DNA of 64,000 nucleotides from Gracilariopsis chorda (taxonomy: Eukaryota; Rhodophyta; Florideophyceae; Gracilariales; Gracilariaceae). The notes under the pieces were generated by a model. The model ran no database searches and had not been told where the DNA came from. It saw only the letters and a program-made list of their open reading frames with translations. The position numbers were made by a program, and so were the translations under genes. Position 1 is the stretch's first letter. Each line of letters begins with the position of its first letter. Positions 1 through 10,678 of the stretch are shown here, one piece after another. The stretch spans positions 124,001 through 188,000 of the forward strand of contig NBIV01000038.1 of assembly GCA_003194525.1 (NCBI GenBank), given 5' to 3'.

Positions 1-1810
1 GAGTCATGATACACTGTGGGGCCGTGTGTCCATGGTCGTAACAAAGGTAGCAGATCAACTTCTGATGTCTCCCGATATTTCGGTTGTCCTGAAACTTCAC
101 CTCTGACGCGCGCGCATCCACCCAACCAGGTCTCTGGTAACGATTACCGTTAGCATGCGGAACTTGTGGGCCGCGAACGCGTTGGCGATCTGCATACAGC
201 ACTTGACTATCCAGTTCCACCGAAGGTTCCGTTGTGGACGGGAGCTCCGTTGTGGGTATGGAAACCAGATCATGCTCAGTAAAGTAAACATTGTCAACCT
301 CACGTCGAGAGTATTCCTGGGGCAACAGTGAAACTGATGACGGGGCGGCCTCCATGTGTAGGGCCTGAGATCTGACTCGGCTTCCGGAGCGGGCACGTAG
401 GGCATCTCCTTCCGCCTTCGCGTACTGTACCAATTCTAAGTAGGTAACTTTCCTCCTGTCTTCCCGACGTTGGGCAACAAGGGTGCGAATAGCCGGATCC
501 AATCCGTCGACAAACATTGTACAACGCTCGCTAGCGGAATAAACATTGCCACATCGGTGGAAGGCCTTGTTCAGTCTGACTGAGTATTCTGTCTCCGTTT
601 CCTTTGGGCGTTGCTTAGTATCGCGTAGGGCCAGGATAGCTTCCTGTATTGCGGTTCCTGTCGCGTACGAGCGGAGTAAATACTGAACGGCTTCGGGCCA
701 ACAGGTGACCCCTCCTTCAGAGGCGCGAGACGAACCTCTTACAGAGTTGAATTGATCTTCAGCGATTCCACGTAGGAAATACGGTAAGGCGACGTAAGCC
801 TGTCCTTCACTCATTCCGAGGATATCTGCCTCCGCTACAAAGCGTGAAAGAAAATCCAGAACGAGGATCGGATCCTCTCCAGTGAAATTCTGGTTACGAA
901 ACGACAAAGCCATCCTCTTGATGCCGTCTTTTACCTTCCCAGTTCCACGGGGTGTACGATCCAAAGAGGAATCTTCCAAACGGTAATACCGATATGATAA
1001 AAGCTTCCTGTACAAAGGGTTAGTAGGCTTCAGTTCCTTCAAACCGGAGTGCTTTCTTCCCTTCTGTCGGGCTCTAATCTCACCATGGGTGACTGCTGAA
1101 CGACGCGAGTGCGATGAGCGAACGCGACGGTCACCGTCAGCAGACGAGTCTGACAAAGCGGATTCTGCAGAGCGGTTGGAATTCACCGATGACCGGGACG
1201 AATCCGAGTCATAGTCGTTGTCATTCCGTTTTCGGAGGCGGTTCTTCGTGCGAGCACAGTCACCATATCGATGAGAAACCACCGCTGGTGCGTCTGCGAC
1301 ATTGTCATCACCTCTGATGGTATTTTCCAACGTCTCAAGACGGGACAGAACCCGATGAAACTTCGAGTCAACATCCTTCACCATATCTGGGTAACCCCTC
1401 AAAACCTCCAAAAGGGAATTAACATCAGTCCGTAAAGTACGTAGATCTTCAGATACACCTCCGACGAGATCGGCATCAATCCTCATACGGAGTGCATCAA
1501 CCTCATTGACGAGGGCGGCGTGAGAGCTTTCAAGCACCGAGGTCTGGGCTTGAAGGTTCTGCACCTGAGCCTCCGACTCGACAAAGAGTGCGTCCTTCTC
1601 CGCAGCGGCGGGTACGAATCTCCTAAGCGGGGCATCCGATGAACCAGCAACTGGCGGTTGCGACGACTTGGTCGATAGCTTCCTGCTTCCAGATTTCCGG
1701 TTATCAACATCCGAACGTTCTGGGACCGACCGCGAGCGCGGGGGCAAGTCAGCACCGACTTGTCGCGACTTGGGCTGGCCCGAACCACGGGATCCATTTC
1801 CAGAACCCAT
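1..1810 (-). CDS. Gag polyprotein of G1 gypsy element (open to window edge)
   Basis: Read on the minus strand from the ATG at 1810, the frame stays open for about 603 codons to the window edge. The N-terminal third is low-complexity, Ser/Arg-rich and predicted coiled coil. The middle is a capsid-like domain that includes the stretch RGSSRASEGGVTCWPEAVQY, which recurs almost unchanged in the element at 12941-25463. Near the edge there is a CCHC zinc knuckle, CYLCYDHGHTAPQC, typical of nucleocapsid. Gag packages the element RNA in the cytoplasm. The visible part looks whole. The end of the protein is not seen, so it is unclear whether gag is separate from pol. Confidence 0.8.
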   Translation of the reverse strand, partial: MGSGNGSRGSGQPKSRQVGADLPPRSRSVPERSDVDNRKSGSRKLSTKSSQPPVAGSSDAPLRRFVPAAAEKDALFVESEAQVQNLQAQTSVLESSHAALVNEVDALRMRIDADLVGGVSEDLRTLRTDVNSLLEVLRGYPDMVKDVDSKFHRVLSRLETLENTIRGDDNVADAPAVVSHRYGDCARTKNRLRKRNDNDYDSDSSRSSVNSNRSAESALSDSSADGDRRVRSSHSRRSAVTHGEIRARQKGRKHSGLKELKPTNPLYRKLLSYRYYRLEDSSLDRTPRGTGKVKDGIKRMALSFRNQNFTGEDPILVLDFLSRFVAEADILGMSEGQAYVALPYFLRGIAEDQFNSVRGSSRASEGGVTCWPEAVQYLLRSYATGTAIQEAILALRDTKQRPKETETEYSVRLNKAFHRCGNVYSASERCTMFVDGLDPAIRTLVAQRREDRRKVTYLELVQYAKAEGDALRARSGSRVRSQALHMEAAPSSVSLLPQEYSRREVDNVYFTEHDLVSIPTTELPSTTEPSVELDSQVLYADRQRVRGPQVPHANGNRYQRPGWVDARASEVKFQDNRNIGRHQKLICYLCYDHGHTAPQCIMT

Positions 1811-2090
1811 TGTGGCAGACACTGAAACTGAAACAAAACAGGAAATAATCCAAACAACACACAAACAAGCAACAAAAAGAAGCAAACCTCCAATGAGCGA
1901 ACATCCACTCCTAAGAGGTACCACGCAACCACTTGTGGGAGACACACCCGAGCAATCGGCGATCTTCAACAACACGGTTGGTCACAACACAAATTCAACT
2001 TCAACGAATAATTCGGAAACCAGGTAGCTAATCCGGTAAGCCGAGATCACAAAACACACTTCGCTGGTCTTCTAGGTCGGGAGACCAGTT

Positions 2091-2783
2091 TGTGGTGCAA
2101 TACCCCAAGATGGGACAGACATACGAGGGTGTTCGACGTCCTCCTCAGCAGGGTAGCGCAGGGACAGAACCACCTGTGGTGAGTACACGGAGCCGGGTGT
2201 AAGACCGGGACTCACCGTCACGACTGGCGTACAGGTGTAGAGAAAATGACAGACCACGGAGTGGGAAAGCGGAAAATGCAGCGACACACGAGTGGTGGGC
2301 GACGCGCAAGAACGGCACGGTGTCCACACGAGTGGGGCGGTGGCGAAAACAGCAACGGTAATCACCGGTAGTTGCTAGTGAAGCAACACCTGTATACGGG
2401 GCAAAGAATAACAATCGCTGTAAAAGCGTGCACAAAAACAAACACAATAGTGGTAAGAATGTGCTGAGCTCCACGAGGTGGGTAACTAGGCCTTCACAGG
2501 ATGGCGTCTCTCCAGACGGAGGTGGACACTCACCAGGGAACCTGAGTTAGAGCCAGACACTCGCTTGTTGCGTTTACTTTGACCCGGGCAGCCGGAGCTC
2601 ACACACATAAGTAGTGGTGGTCCGCGCCCTGACATTACAGTAGTAATTAACTAATAATAACTAATAATGTCCCTACGGGTGTGCAAAACACTACACACGT
2701 GTGGCACAAGCCAGCAATGCTGTGCACTACACTTGTCAACCAAATTGGGGCCCTTCCAACGGAAACAGATTACCGGTGTAACA
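2091..2783 (-). repeat. 5' LTR of the left G1-family gypsy element
   Basis: On the minus strand it begins TGTTACACC and ends ACCACA, about 693 bp. The boundaries come from by-eye alignment with the related LTR at 11816-12581, which also begins TGTTAC, and from the primer-binding-like segment just inside the inner end (TGGTCTCCCGACCTAGAA, 2087 down to 2070). The outer boundary is good to a few bases. Confidence 0.7.
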
Positions 2784-2851
2784 CTCATACTTCACGGCAA
2801 AGTGGTGAGCATCGCCAGAGCGGGATATGAGCGCACGACGTGCTGATACCG

Positions 2852-4539
2852 CTAGTAGCGTTGCACTTCAATATATATTCGTTCGTCTGTGGCGTTTTGG
2901 TCTGGCGCGTTCTGTGTTGGTGTCGTGTCGGGGATACATTGTGATACGCTATAGTGAACAAGTTTCCCGTTATGGTTGACGAATACTTGTTTGTTTTCCA
3001 TTTTCAGCACTTTGAATGGTCCAAAAAAGTGTCCACGCTTATCTGTCGAGTCAGTTTCTCGATAAATCCGTACATGATCGCCTGGTTGGATAGAGTGTTT
3101 CGCCGCTTCGGGAGTTCTTAGTCTGAGAGCTGTGCTAATCAGCATTTGCGCAATGATTTGCTGATACTCTCGTCGAGCCGATTCGAGAGCCATGAAGCGT
3201 TCTCGGTTACATGGTATGGGCGAGTATATTCCCGGTAAATGGGGAAGTACTCCAAATACTAGTAGAGACGGTACTAGTCCGTTTGGGCCCATAGTATCGT
3301 TCATTGCCTTAATGCATAGGTGCAGTTTGACGTCTCTGTGTAGCCTCGGATATTCGTGTGAGATATTGTTGAAGATCCGTCTGAGTGGTTCATTGTATCG
3401 CTCTCCTAATCCAAGCGAGTTATGTGATTCAATCCCAGTTGGTATTAACTCGATTCCAAGTTCATCGGTTAGATTCTTCTAAAGCTTGGAGTTGAATGCG
3501 GATCCTTGGTCAATCCGTTGTTTGTTGGGCGTACCAATGTACAACGTAACCCAACAACTAAGAAATACCGTCCATACGGCTTCAGTAGATTCCGCAGAGA
3601 GAAAAACGGCGTTACCGAAACCTGTTTCGAGATCAACAGTATGGAGTGCCGGATGGCGTTTGTTCTCATCCTTTAGGTGCATGAGACCAAGTGCGGTTTC
3701 GTTGTTGAAAATGATTTTCGCCAGTGGTATCGATGTCTTGAATCGAAGTGGGCGTCTCCTGAAAGTTTGGCAGGTGTGACAAGAACGGTATATTTAGTCC
3801 AGTATTTCTCGTGTTTTTGGTGATGTTCTTTCCGATTTAGATCGAAGGAGCAGGTTAAAGAGCTTCTGCGTTGATGGATGGTAAAAGGATAGGTGCATTT
3901 TTCGTAATTCTTGAGTGGAGTATGGGCTGTACGAGCTCACGAGAATTGTGGCATGGTCCGAAGGATCCCATTTCTAAAACAAATTTCCGTGGTCTTTGTA
4001 GACGCGTGTTATCCAATCGTGTCGTTTCGAGTAGAAAAAACCATCTGCCATATCCAGGACCATAGGTTTGTTTTTGCAAAAGTCGTATCCCAGTAACATC
4101 GGGATCTCGGCTTCGACAACATCAATCGTGACGTTGACAATTAGATTGCTGGGGAATGGGATTGATATATCGATCGTTCCAAGTGCCATACGTTTTGCAA
4201 GGCCGAAGCGATATGTTGTCTTGCTGTTTCTCTCGGTGTAATATGCAGCATTGTTGGATAGTTGGGCATAGTGTTCTGCTTCCGCATTTCATATGACCGA
4301 CTTTGTGGCTCCTGATTCAATACATGCTCCGGAGAAACATGGTTCTTCATCGTTGGTGTGCGGTCCATAGAATAAATGGAACTCATTATATTCCTTCGAA
4401 ATGTCGATTATTTCATCGGATGTGTCTTCGAGGGAGTCTTGTACCGGAGAGATGAAGTTGATGCGGTGCTCAGATTCCCTGGTGTGGCTGATGTAATTCG
4501 TTGCGTTAATTCGCCTGTGGCTGGAGGGTTGGTGGCGAT
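2852..4539 (-). pseudogene. Protease and integrase region of copia relic A (fossil)
   Basis: Just downstream of gag there is a protease-like stretch with ESGATKS and IPMLLGYDF, then an integrase with the zinc-binding His/Cys part (HPSTEKLF, CHTC), core pieces (DLETGFGNA, IDQGSAFNSKL, ERYNEPLRRIFN) and a C-terminal module beginning NDTMGPNGLVPSLLVFG. That last motif is familiar from copia-type integrases. The region is decayed, with several breaks. It is cut at its far end by the gypsy insertion. Confidence 0.6.
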
Positions 4540-6807
4540 TCAATCCTCCCTTAAAAAATCTAGGTCGTTCTGAGATCTCGTGTGATCGTTTTTGTTTGAG
4601 GTCAGGAGCGTCTCGAGCTCATTGGCGGCGTTTAATGTGTTAATACCTGTGGATGTGGAGTTTGCGTTCTCTGTGGATCCATGAGTGAGTAACGTTTCGA
4701 CGACGTTTTTGTGGTTGCCGTCGTCGCTGTTACTATCCTCGTACTCCGCAATGAGAGGGCGTACAGATTGACTAATGTTGTCAATGGCGTCTTCATCTTC
4801 CGCTTGCGCGATCAGCGTGTTAAATACGTTCTGCACTGTGGAGCGCTTTGGGCAGTCACGTTTCCAGTGGTTCTTTGAACCACAAACAAAGCATCCACTG
4901 TTTTTCCTCTGGTTTTGTGCATTCCGCTTTGTCCATGGTTTGGATCGAACGTTAACTGGGCGTCCGTATCCTGGGTTGTTGTAAAGAATGGAAACTGGCT
5001 CTTCCGATGAGAAGGGGTCTTTGGATGCGGATGGATTGCTAGACGATACGGAATTGTGGAGTGGAGCAAAGTGATCGATACGGCCAGAGTCTGTGAGCCA
5101 TTTGCAGTGTTTCGGCACTCTGTAGGTGAGTTGCTTGCAGAGCTGTGTAAATGTCTCAATGTATTCTGGCGGTCCTTCCATCGTGGGGCGTACCCATTCT
5201 TGTCCCCTGATCGCATTGACGAGAAATTCTCGCTTACTATGGTCGTCTTGGAAGTATCTTGGGATGTGGATGGCCATTTTTTCAATGTCAACGACCATTT
5301 CGTTGAAGCTTTGTTCTAATGATTTGCTGTTACTCAGGTAATGTTTGAGTTCGACGTCCCGTAATTTGTCGAGAACTCTTATCTGGTAAGTGGCATCATG
5401 GTACTTGTCTTCCACCAGTTGCTTGGCATGTTCGAAGTTCATGCATTGGTTTGCAACATGGTCAGAGAACAACATTTCGGCTCCTTCGTCGAGCATGGTT
5501 GGTAATGAGATCAATGCTTCGTCCGCAGTCAAGAAGCATGTGAGGAATGCTGTCCCTTCGTACCTTTTGATGAATTCCACCCATGATTCATGTGGGAGGC
5601 CTTTGAATATCTTATCGCGAAATACTTGAGATATCGTGGATGAGGCCTTCTGTATCTTTTTCATCAGTTTTTCCTCCTGTTCATTAGCGCGGTGCCCAGA
5701 GTTGACTATGTTGCGCAGTAGAGCTTTCATGCGGTTGTATCCGGATGATACCGAGGCGAAAGATGGATTCACTTGCGGAGCGTCCGGTACACGGTTGTGT
5801 TCGCTATTAATATGATTCGGAGGATAGTGATTCCATTCGTTGTTCTTGGTATGGTTTCGATTGATATCGGGAGACACATTATTCGAATGCGGCGGCATGT
5901 TTTCATGCTCTCGGTGTAGGTGTTGGACATTGTTGCTGGTTCGCTGTGGGGCTGAGGCGTTCTGGGTGTTTTTGTCGTCTTCAGGTGGGATCCAGTGAGG
6001 TATTCCGTTTTGGAATGTGGACTGGCCACCAGAACCTCTCTGTTGGCGGTGTGAGCTATGGGCTCTTGGAGCCTCAGATGGAGGGATTTTGACGTTGACC
6101 AGTGGTTGTTCTGTCCCCAGTTCTCGTTCCATGCGACGTAGTCGGGTGTCCGAGTCTTGTGATAGCCTTCGGATCTCGACGGACTTCTTGTGCATCGCAT
6201 CCTCGATCTTCCGATTGACCTCGTGCAATCGTTCATCAAAGAATGTGTTCATTCTTTTGATGTTTTCATCAATTACTGAGTCAAATCTCGTGTTCATCGA
6301 AGATATGGCCTTCAATAGGTCATCCAGTTTCAGCTCGTCTTTGGATGGGTTCCAGTTTTTGCTCTGGTGTTGAGGTTGCTTTGGATGCTTTATTCTCTTC
6401 GGCGGAGCTTCTGTGATTTCGTCATCTTCGACTAAGATTTCGGACTGTACAGGCATCTGCTTGGAATTGCTCGTTGTTTCCAATTGAGGAAGATTATTTG
6501 GTTCGTTTCCATCCTCCAGATCGAATCTCGTTTGTTCTCTACTGTCAGCGACGGAGTTATTGGGTGATGTTGCGGTGTGGTCTGCGGTCCCAGCTGCCTC
6601 CCTGTCTTCAGATGGTTTGGGGTCTCCTTGGTTCTGGTGTAAATTATGACTGAACATGATATCGTCTGGCATTACTCTGCGGGCGTATGGATGCGATTTG
6701 TATGAGTCCATGAATGCTTTGAGTTCTGGTTTTGTTGCGTCTTCGTACCAAATTGTGTGAGCTACTCGAACAATTGGGTTTCTAGCATTTTTCAGAGCAA
6801 TTCCCAT
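4540..6807 (-). CDS. Gag-like protein of copia relic A, 755 aa
   Basis: This is a long uninterrupted frame. Residues 1-350 are hydrophilic, rich in Asn, Gln and Pro, with a heptad-like segment near 180-240. Residues 350-620 look like a capsid-type helical domain. A CCHC zinc knuckle, CFVCGSKNHWKRDC, lies at about 639-652, with an acidic tail after it. The ATG at 6807 is the first methionine after an upstream stop, although the frame is open for about 40 codons before it. It is followed downstream by protease-like and integrase-like sequence of the same element. The role as Gag is inferred from the knuckle and the position; at 755 residues it is large for a copia Gag. Confidence 0.7.
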   Translation of the reverse strand: MGIALKNARNPIVRVAHTIWYEDATKPELKAFMDSYKSHPYARRVMPDDIMFSHNLHQNQGDPKPSEDREAAGTADHTATSPNNSVADSREQTRFDLEDGNEPNNLPQLETTSNSKQMPVQSEILVEDDEITEAPPKRIKHPKQPQHQSKNWNPSKDELKLDDLLKAISSMNTRFDSVIDENIKRMNTFFDERLHEVNRKIEDAMHKKSVEIRRLSQDSDTRLRRMERELGTEQPLVNVKIPPSEAPRAHSSHRQQRGSGGQSTFQNGIPHWIPPEDDKNTQNASAPQRTSNNVQHLHREHENMPPHSNNVSPDINRNHTKNNEWNHYPPNHINSEHNRVPDAPQVNPSFASVSSGYNRMKALLRNIVNSGHRANEQEEKLMKKIQKASSTISQVFRDKIFKGLPHESWVEFIKRYEGTAFLTCFLTADEALISLPTMLDEGAEMLFSDHVANQCMNFEHAKQLVEDKYHDATYQIRVLDKLRDVELKHYLSNSKSLEQSFNEMVVDIEKMAIHIPRYFQDDHSKREFLVNAIRGQEWVRPTMEGPPEYIETFTQLCKQLTYRVPKHCKWLTDSGRIDHFAPLHNSVSSSNPSASKDPFSSEEPVSILYNNPGYGRPVNVRSKPWTKRNAQNQRKNSGCFVCGSKNHWKRDCPKRSTVQNVFNTLIAQAEDEDAIDNISQSVRPLIAEYEDSNSDDGNHKNVVETLLTHGSTENANSTSTGINTLNAANELETLLTSNKNDHTRSQNDLDFLRED

Positions 6808-7149
6808 GCTTTCCGTCTTCTTCTCTAATTGCCTCAGGATATTGTCGTGTTTAGCAATATCTTCATGCGACAGTACGAGAGGGTTAACTCTATTTTTGAG
6901 TCGTTCAAGAAATTGTATTCCATGTTGTTAGTCTTTTAAAAGGCTTCGAACAAGTCTTGCGAAGGTATTCTGATTGTCTGTATCGAACTTCATTTTGGGA
7001 AGGAAGTTTGATATGTTCCTTTTTGAAGCAACCTCCTTAAAGCTTTCGGTCATTATTGACTGCCGGTGCTAACCTCGTTGGTTAGAGCGCTAACGCTTCG
7101 CAGCGTTATTCGCGAATGTTGCTGGAATCAGCGGTAGCGGGCGAGTGGC

Positions 7150-7260
7150 GCGCGAAATGTAAAGTGTCTGTTGTATCAATGTGTCGGTATGTCTTACCAA
7201 GTTTATTGCTTTAAGAAGGAGAGACTGCTTGCCTCTATATAGTATCCGGTAGGTATCCGC
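7150..7260 (-). promoter_or_regulatory. Probable LTR promoter and poly(A) signal of copia relic A
   Basis: On the minus strand there is a TATATA box near 7241-7235, then AATAAA at 7207-7202, upstream of the gag leader. This spacing is what a copia LTR has (promoter, short R, poly(A) signal, end). Without the partner LTR the ends cannot be fixed. Confidence 0.4.
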
Positions 7261-8040
7261 TGGTCTGGAAGGGTCGGATTCTACAGTAGGGATTATGCAT
7301 CCGATTATTCGGAGCTCACGTGCACGCATTTGCGTGTCGGTGCAAACTGTAGTGACATAACCCCCCATTTTTTTTGGGGATCGGCGCAGAACTTTGCAGG
7401 CACAAACGCACGGATAGGTTATGCAGTTCGCACACAACACACCTGTTTAAAGAACAACGCAGTCCGAAACGGCAGAGCCAACAGTGGAAATTCGACGTAC
7501 GGTGAGCCTTGACCGAGACAGTGCGGCAGTGTGAACAATTTTTAAACAACCGCCGCAGCCACCGTCGAGTAGTGTAGTAGTTGCGGTAGCGACGCCAGTA
7601 AACAGCCCACTAGTTGAGTAACTTGGAGGGGCTTGAAGGCGTTGCTGTGCAACTTGGCGTACATATCGAAGGGAAGCGAGCGCGGCGTAGCGAAGCAGAG
7701 CGATCACGACGTAAAAGTGGTAGGAAGAACAGCAGAGCGATAAGACGCAGTAGAATGAAATTGAAGCGCATGATACAGAGAAGAAAAGGCTGTCACGATG
7801 GGCCACCTGGATTAATTGAGGAATCGGTAACATTTCTCACGTTCATGGCGACGGCAGCTAAAAACCATAGCAGAATGGTGCTATACACTCAACGAAATTC
7901 AGATAAATCCACCCAACCGCCTGCCTTGCTCGTAAAGAGCAAGGCCGGTGGAGGAGGGATAAGTGCGGTAACATATAGAGATTAGTTTAGTTTACTTAAC
8001 AGAAAAGGTAAAGCGTGCACCTTAAACTATAGAACACACT
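7261..8040. other. Non-coding stretch between copia relic A and the Tc1 relic
   Basis: It probably includes the outer part of the copia A LTR (about 7260-7500). Open frames here are short and lack recognisable domains. One small dyad, CTTGCTCGTAAAGAGCAAG, occurs near 7924-7942. I see no gene. Confidence 0.4.
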
Positions 8041-8049
8041 GTACACACT

Positions 8050-9300
8050 TTTGTATGTGAAATATAAAACAGATCCACGAAAATCCAAAAAGTTCTTTAC
8101 TGTGTTTTGGCGCCTTTTGTTGTCGTATTTGAAGCACAAAACGTCTACAACAACAACAAAGCGAGGCTTAACAGTTCTTGAAGAACTAAAAAAAAGGTTG
8201 CAAACAATGCCTCGTGGTTAAGCGCTAACTGACAGAGAAAAAAGCATCATTCTAGCCTTACAAAATGAACAACTCAGCGAGCTAGATATTGCTGATGCTG
8301 TCGGTGGGTCTAACAGAGCTGTTCAAAACGTTCTAAACAACTTAAACTAATCCAAACGCAAGTTTTCAAGAGCTAAGAACCATAATTAAGTTTACAAAAA
8401 AATGTCCGTCGAATCATTCGCAAAAACTTAAAAATTGGATTTCGTGCCATTTACATACGTCATTGCATGTAAAAAACAGTCAAAACCCGTCGTGTTCAAC
8501 AAACACTTCATAATATCTCTGACGTCAAGTACAATAAAATAATGAAGGGTCCATACATTAACGTTTCACAAATAATTCGAAGAATGGAATTTTGCCAGGA
8601 GGTACCTTCAATCAGAAGCTGTAAACTGGAAGAATATTACTTTCACGGATCAAGAATAATATATTCCGGATAGACACGATGGCAGTTGCATGTATTGGCA
8701 TGATTTACGCACTAAACCAAGGTGGTTTTCTAAACAAAACATGGGAGAAGGATCCGTGAAGGGTTGGAGAGCAATTTATTACTACGGTATTTTGCAGGTA
8801 GTGAAACTAAACGGTAATCAGAACTCTAATGAATATGTGAAACTACTGTATGAGAACCTTTTACCATTTTCTGCGGAAACACTGGGAGGAAATTGGACTT
8901 TGGTTCATGATGGGGCTTCTATTCATCGTTCTAAGGGCACCAAATATTAGATAGCACGCAAGACGGTGAATTTCATAGAGTGGCCTGCTCATAGTCCAGA
9001 CCTAAATTTAATCGAAAATGTCTGGGATACTATGATTTGATATGTCTACCAGGGTATCAAGCAGTTTGAAACTGTAGAAGAGCTTGGGGCAAAGATTGAA
9101 TCAGTTTGGAGTAATATTGAAGAAGCTTTTATAAGGGATCTTTACCGTTCTATCATTAACCGTCTACTGTGCGCGCTGGACGCAAATGGTGTGCCATCAG
9201 GCTAATGAATGTGTTGTTTTGGCTAGGAAGTCCTTTTTGGACTTATTTAATATCGTGGATATATGGTAAAGTTCACATTTTAAAGCCCAAAGTTGTTGTT
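8050..9300 (+). mobile_element. Tc1/mariner-family DNA transposon, dead
   Basis: A decayed transposase (8207-9205) sits between imperfect inverted terminal sequences. ATCCACGA plus TCCAAAAAG at 8073-8092 on the left match, on the opposite strand, TCGTGGAT and CTTTTTGGA at 9232-9260 on the right. ATGTGAA near 8055-8061 also pairs with TTCACAT near 9272. The exact ends and the TA target duplication could not be fixed because the termini have drifted. Confidence 0.7.
8207..9205 (+). pseudogene. Tc1-type DD34E transposase, degenerate
   Basis: Translation from the ATG at 8207 shows an N-terminal helix-turn-helix (LALQNEQLSELDIADAVGGS) and then the catalytic blocks FTDQE, WTLVHDGASIHRS and WPAHSPDLNLIENVW. 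There are 34 residues between the second Asp and the Glu, the DD34E spacing of Tc1 proper. About ten in-frame stops or frame changes are spread over it, starting at codon 5. The longest open stretch is 8690-8947. The protein would have cut and pasted its own element in the nucleus; it is clearly inactive. The family call is firm, and the dead state is seen directly. Confidence 0.85.
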
Positions 9301-9439
9301 GTTTGAGTTTTACTTTTTTATTTTGGTACTATCACTTTGTAAGCTACTCTAATCCATCTTCTATGAGCTACTTGTTCGGCTTTTACCTGCCCTTCTCTTC
9401 ACGAGCTAGGCCGGCGGTCTACTGGAATTATTTGAACTT

Positions 9440-10620
9440 TGCGGAGTGTATGACGATCACGATAATAGCCAGTCGAGGCGTACGTGTACACAAGCGTCGG
9501 ATTGGAAATGGTCATGGACGAAGTACAAATTATGGTAAGGCAGGACTGCAATGGACGTGCAAGATACATGCTGGAGCATATTTGCGGGGACCGTTGCCTA
9601 ATGAGAAGAGCAGAAGTGAAGAAAATCGCTGGTGATGCCATATCCCAGTGGTGCTTCGAGCGGCCAGGCAAATATTTCCAACACGATCTGGCGTTGCGCA
9701 TGAGATTGTGTGAACAGGATCAAAGCACGGAAGAGTAAGTTGTGAAAACGCTTATTTTTACCCCTCAAAATACGGTGCTTTGAACTTCAGTCGGCGTGCA
9801 AATATCAGTTGGTCCCCGATGGTATTGGAGGAATCAGAATGACGCAAGTTATAGTTGGCATGGGGTGGACTTGTACATCCTTACTGGATTTGGAATGGTG
9901 AATTTGTTGGCACATCAGGGTGTTTGGAGTGGAGGTATACCCTTCAGTACCGATCACGATTACTTGACAGAGTCCACTACACTACATCCTATCAATTGTG
10001 TGGATGCAGTAGAATTCCGTGATTACTACTGCGTCCGAGACCCGTTTGTGCGAGTTCGGGTCTCTAGTTGCGGGGCGCGATGTGTGACTGAAGGACCGAA
10101 ATGGTTTGCACTGAAGGAGGAGCGTATGTAGATTTGCCGAACAAGGGAACGATGCTTGCAGGAATCATTGTTTAATAGAATTGCGAAGATAACTGGTCAG
10201 GAATACGCTCGGGAGGTGACGCTCAGCGGAAAGATTCCAGTCATGGATTCATTTACCAGTGCAAAAAAATTGATTAACGACAACGCAAAAAGGGTGACCC
10301 TGCACAGGGTATGTATCACTAAGGAGCGGTCGATGGATGTAATTCGTTGGTTGTTGGACGAGTCTGACGGAGGGTTCCTTGTTCGACTGCAAAGAAGGAA
10401 CCTGGATCACGTTGTCTGCGTTGATGCAAAGTTGAGACAGTCTTGGATGCTGTCGAACAATATCCGCTTAAGCTGAGCGAAGAATCGTTGGGATGCTGTG
10501 TGGGAGATACAAAGGATTTTGAGAAGGTACTCGAGATACGCATGATAGTGGAGCGAATGGTTTCGCACCGAAAGAATACGAATGTTTCATCAAAGAGTAG
10601 GCGAAAGAGAGCTAGGAGCT
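9440..10620 (+). pseudogene. Unrecognised gene remnant with a cysteine-peptidase-like C-terminal motif
   Basis: Three open stretches lie on the plus strand (about 9484-9738, 9790-10130 and 10156-10620, the last with one frame change). They read like pieces of one protein of about 350 residues. The last piece has DGGFLVRLQRRNLDHVVCVD followed by LDAVEQYPLKLSEESLGCCV. A Gly-aromatic-x-Val strand and a His-Val-x-x-Val-Asp strand resemble the core of papain-fold or OTU-type peptidases carried by some transposons, but I cannot name the family. The C-terminal end is very basic (KSRRKRARS). It lies between a Tc1 relic and a copia 3' end, so it may be an accessory gene of a lost element or a host pseudogene. 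Confidence 0.35.
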
Positions 10621-10678
10621 AGCGATAGAATGCATACAAAAAACAACACGATGTCACATTTAGGTATGTTAGAAACCT

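Larger units (their letters stand above)
1..2783 (-). mobile_element. Ty3/gypsy LTR element, family G1, partial (continues past left edge)
   Basis: The visible part holds a 5' LTR (2783 down to 2091), a primer-binding-like segment, a leader and a gag frame running to base 1. It belongs to the family of the 12941-25463 element. The capsid regions match closely, and both have the same 18-base segment next to the LTR. The outer LTR end cuts into the downstream coding part of a copia relic, so this element is the younger of the two. The 3' half lies outside the window, so neither the second LTR nor a target duplication can be checked. Confidence 0.85.
2784..7260 (-). mobile_element. Ty1/copia-order relic A (gag, protease, integrase; RT not visible)
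   Basis: A minus-strand element whose order from the 5' side is LTR-like promoter region (about 7260-7150), large gag with zinc knuckle, protease-like stretch, then integrase. Integrase directly after protease is the Ty1/copia order. The reverse transcriptase side is cut off by the gypsy insertion ending at 2783 and would lie beyond the left window edge. Gag looks whole; the protease-integrase part is broken in several places. It is older than the gypsy element inserted into it. Confidence 0.65.

Noticed and set aside
7071-7150. tRNA-like sequence with a D-arm-like TTGGTTAGAGCGC and an anticodon-like hairpin
   Set aside because: No matching 3' acceptor strand, no T-arm consensus and a wrong loop size; it lies in a retroelement leader, so it is at most a chance or tRNA-derived fragment.
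7614-7985. 124-codon very basic frame
   Set aside because: Low complexity, no homology recognised, next to an LTR-like region; probably non-coding.
9735-9790. GTAAGT...CAG that looks like a 56-bp intron in the pseudogene
   Set aside because: Removing it moves the reading out of the frame that follows, so it does not join the two open stretches; no other support.
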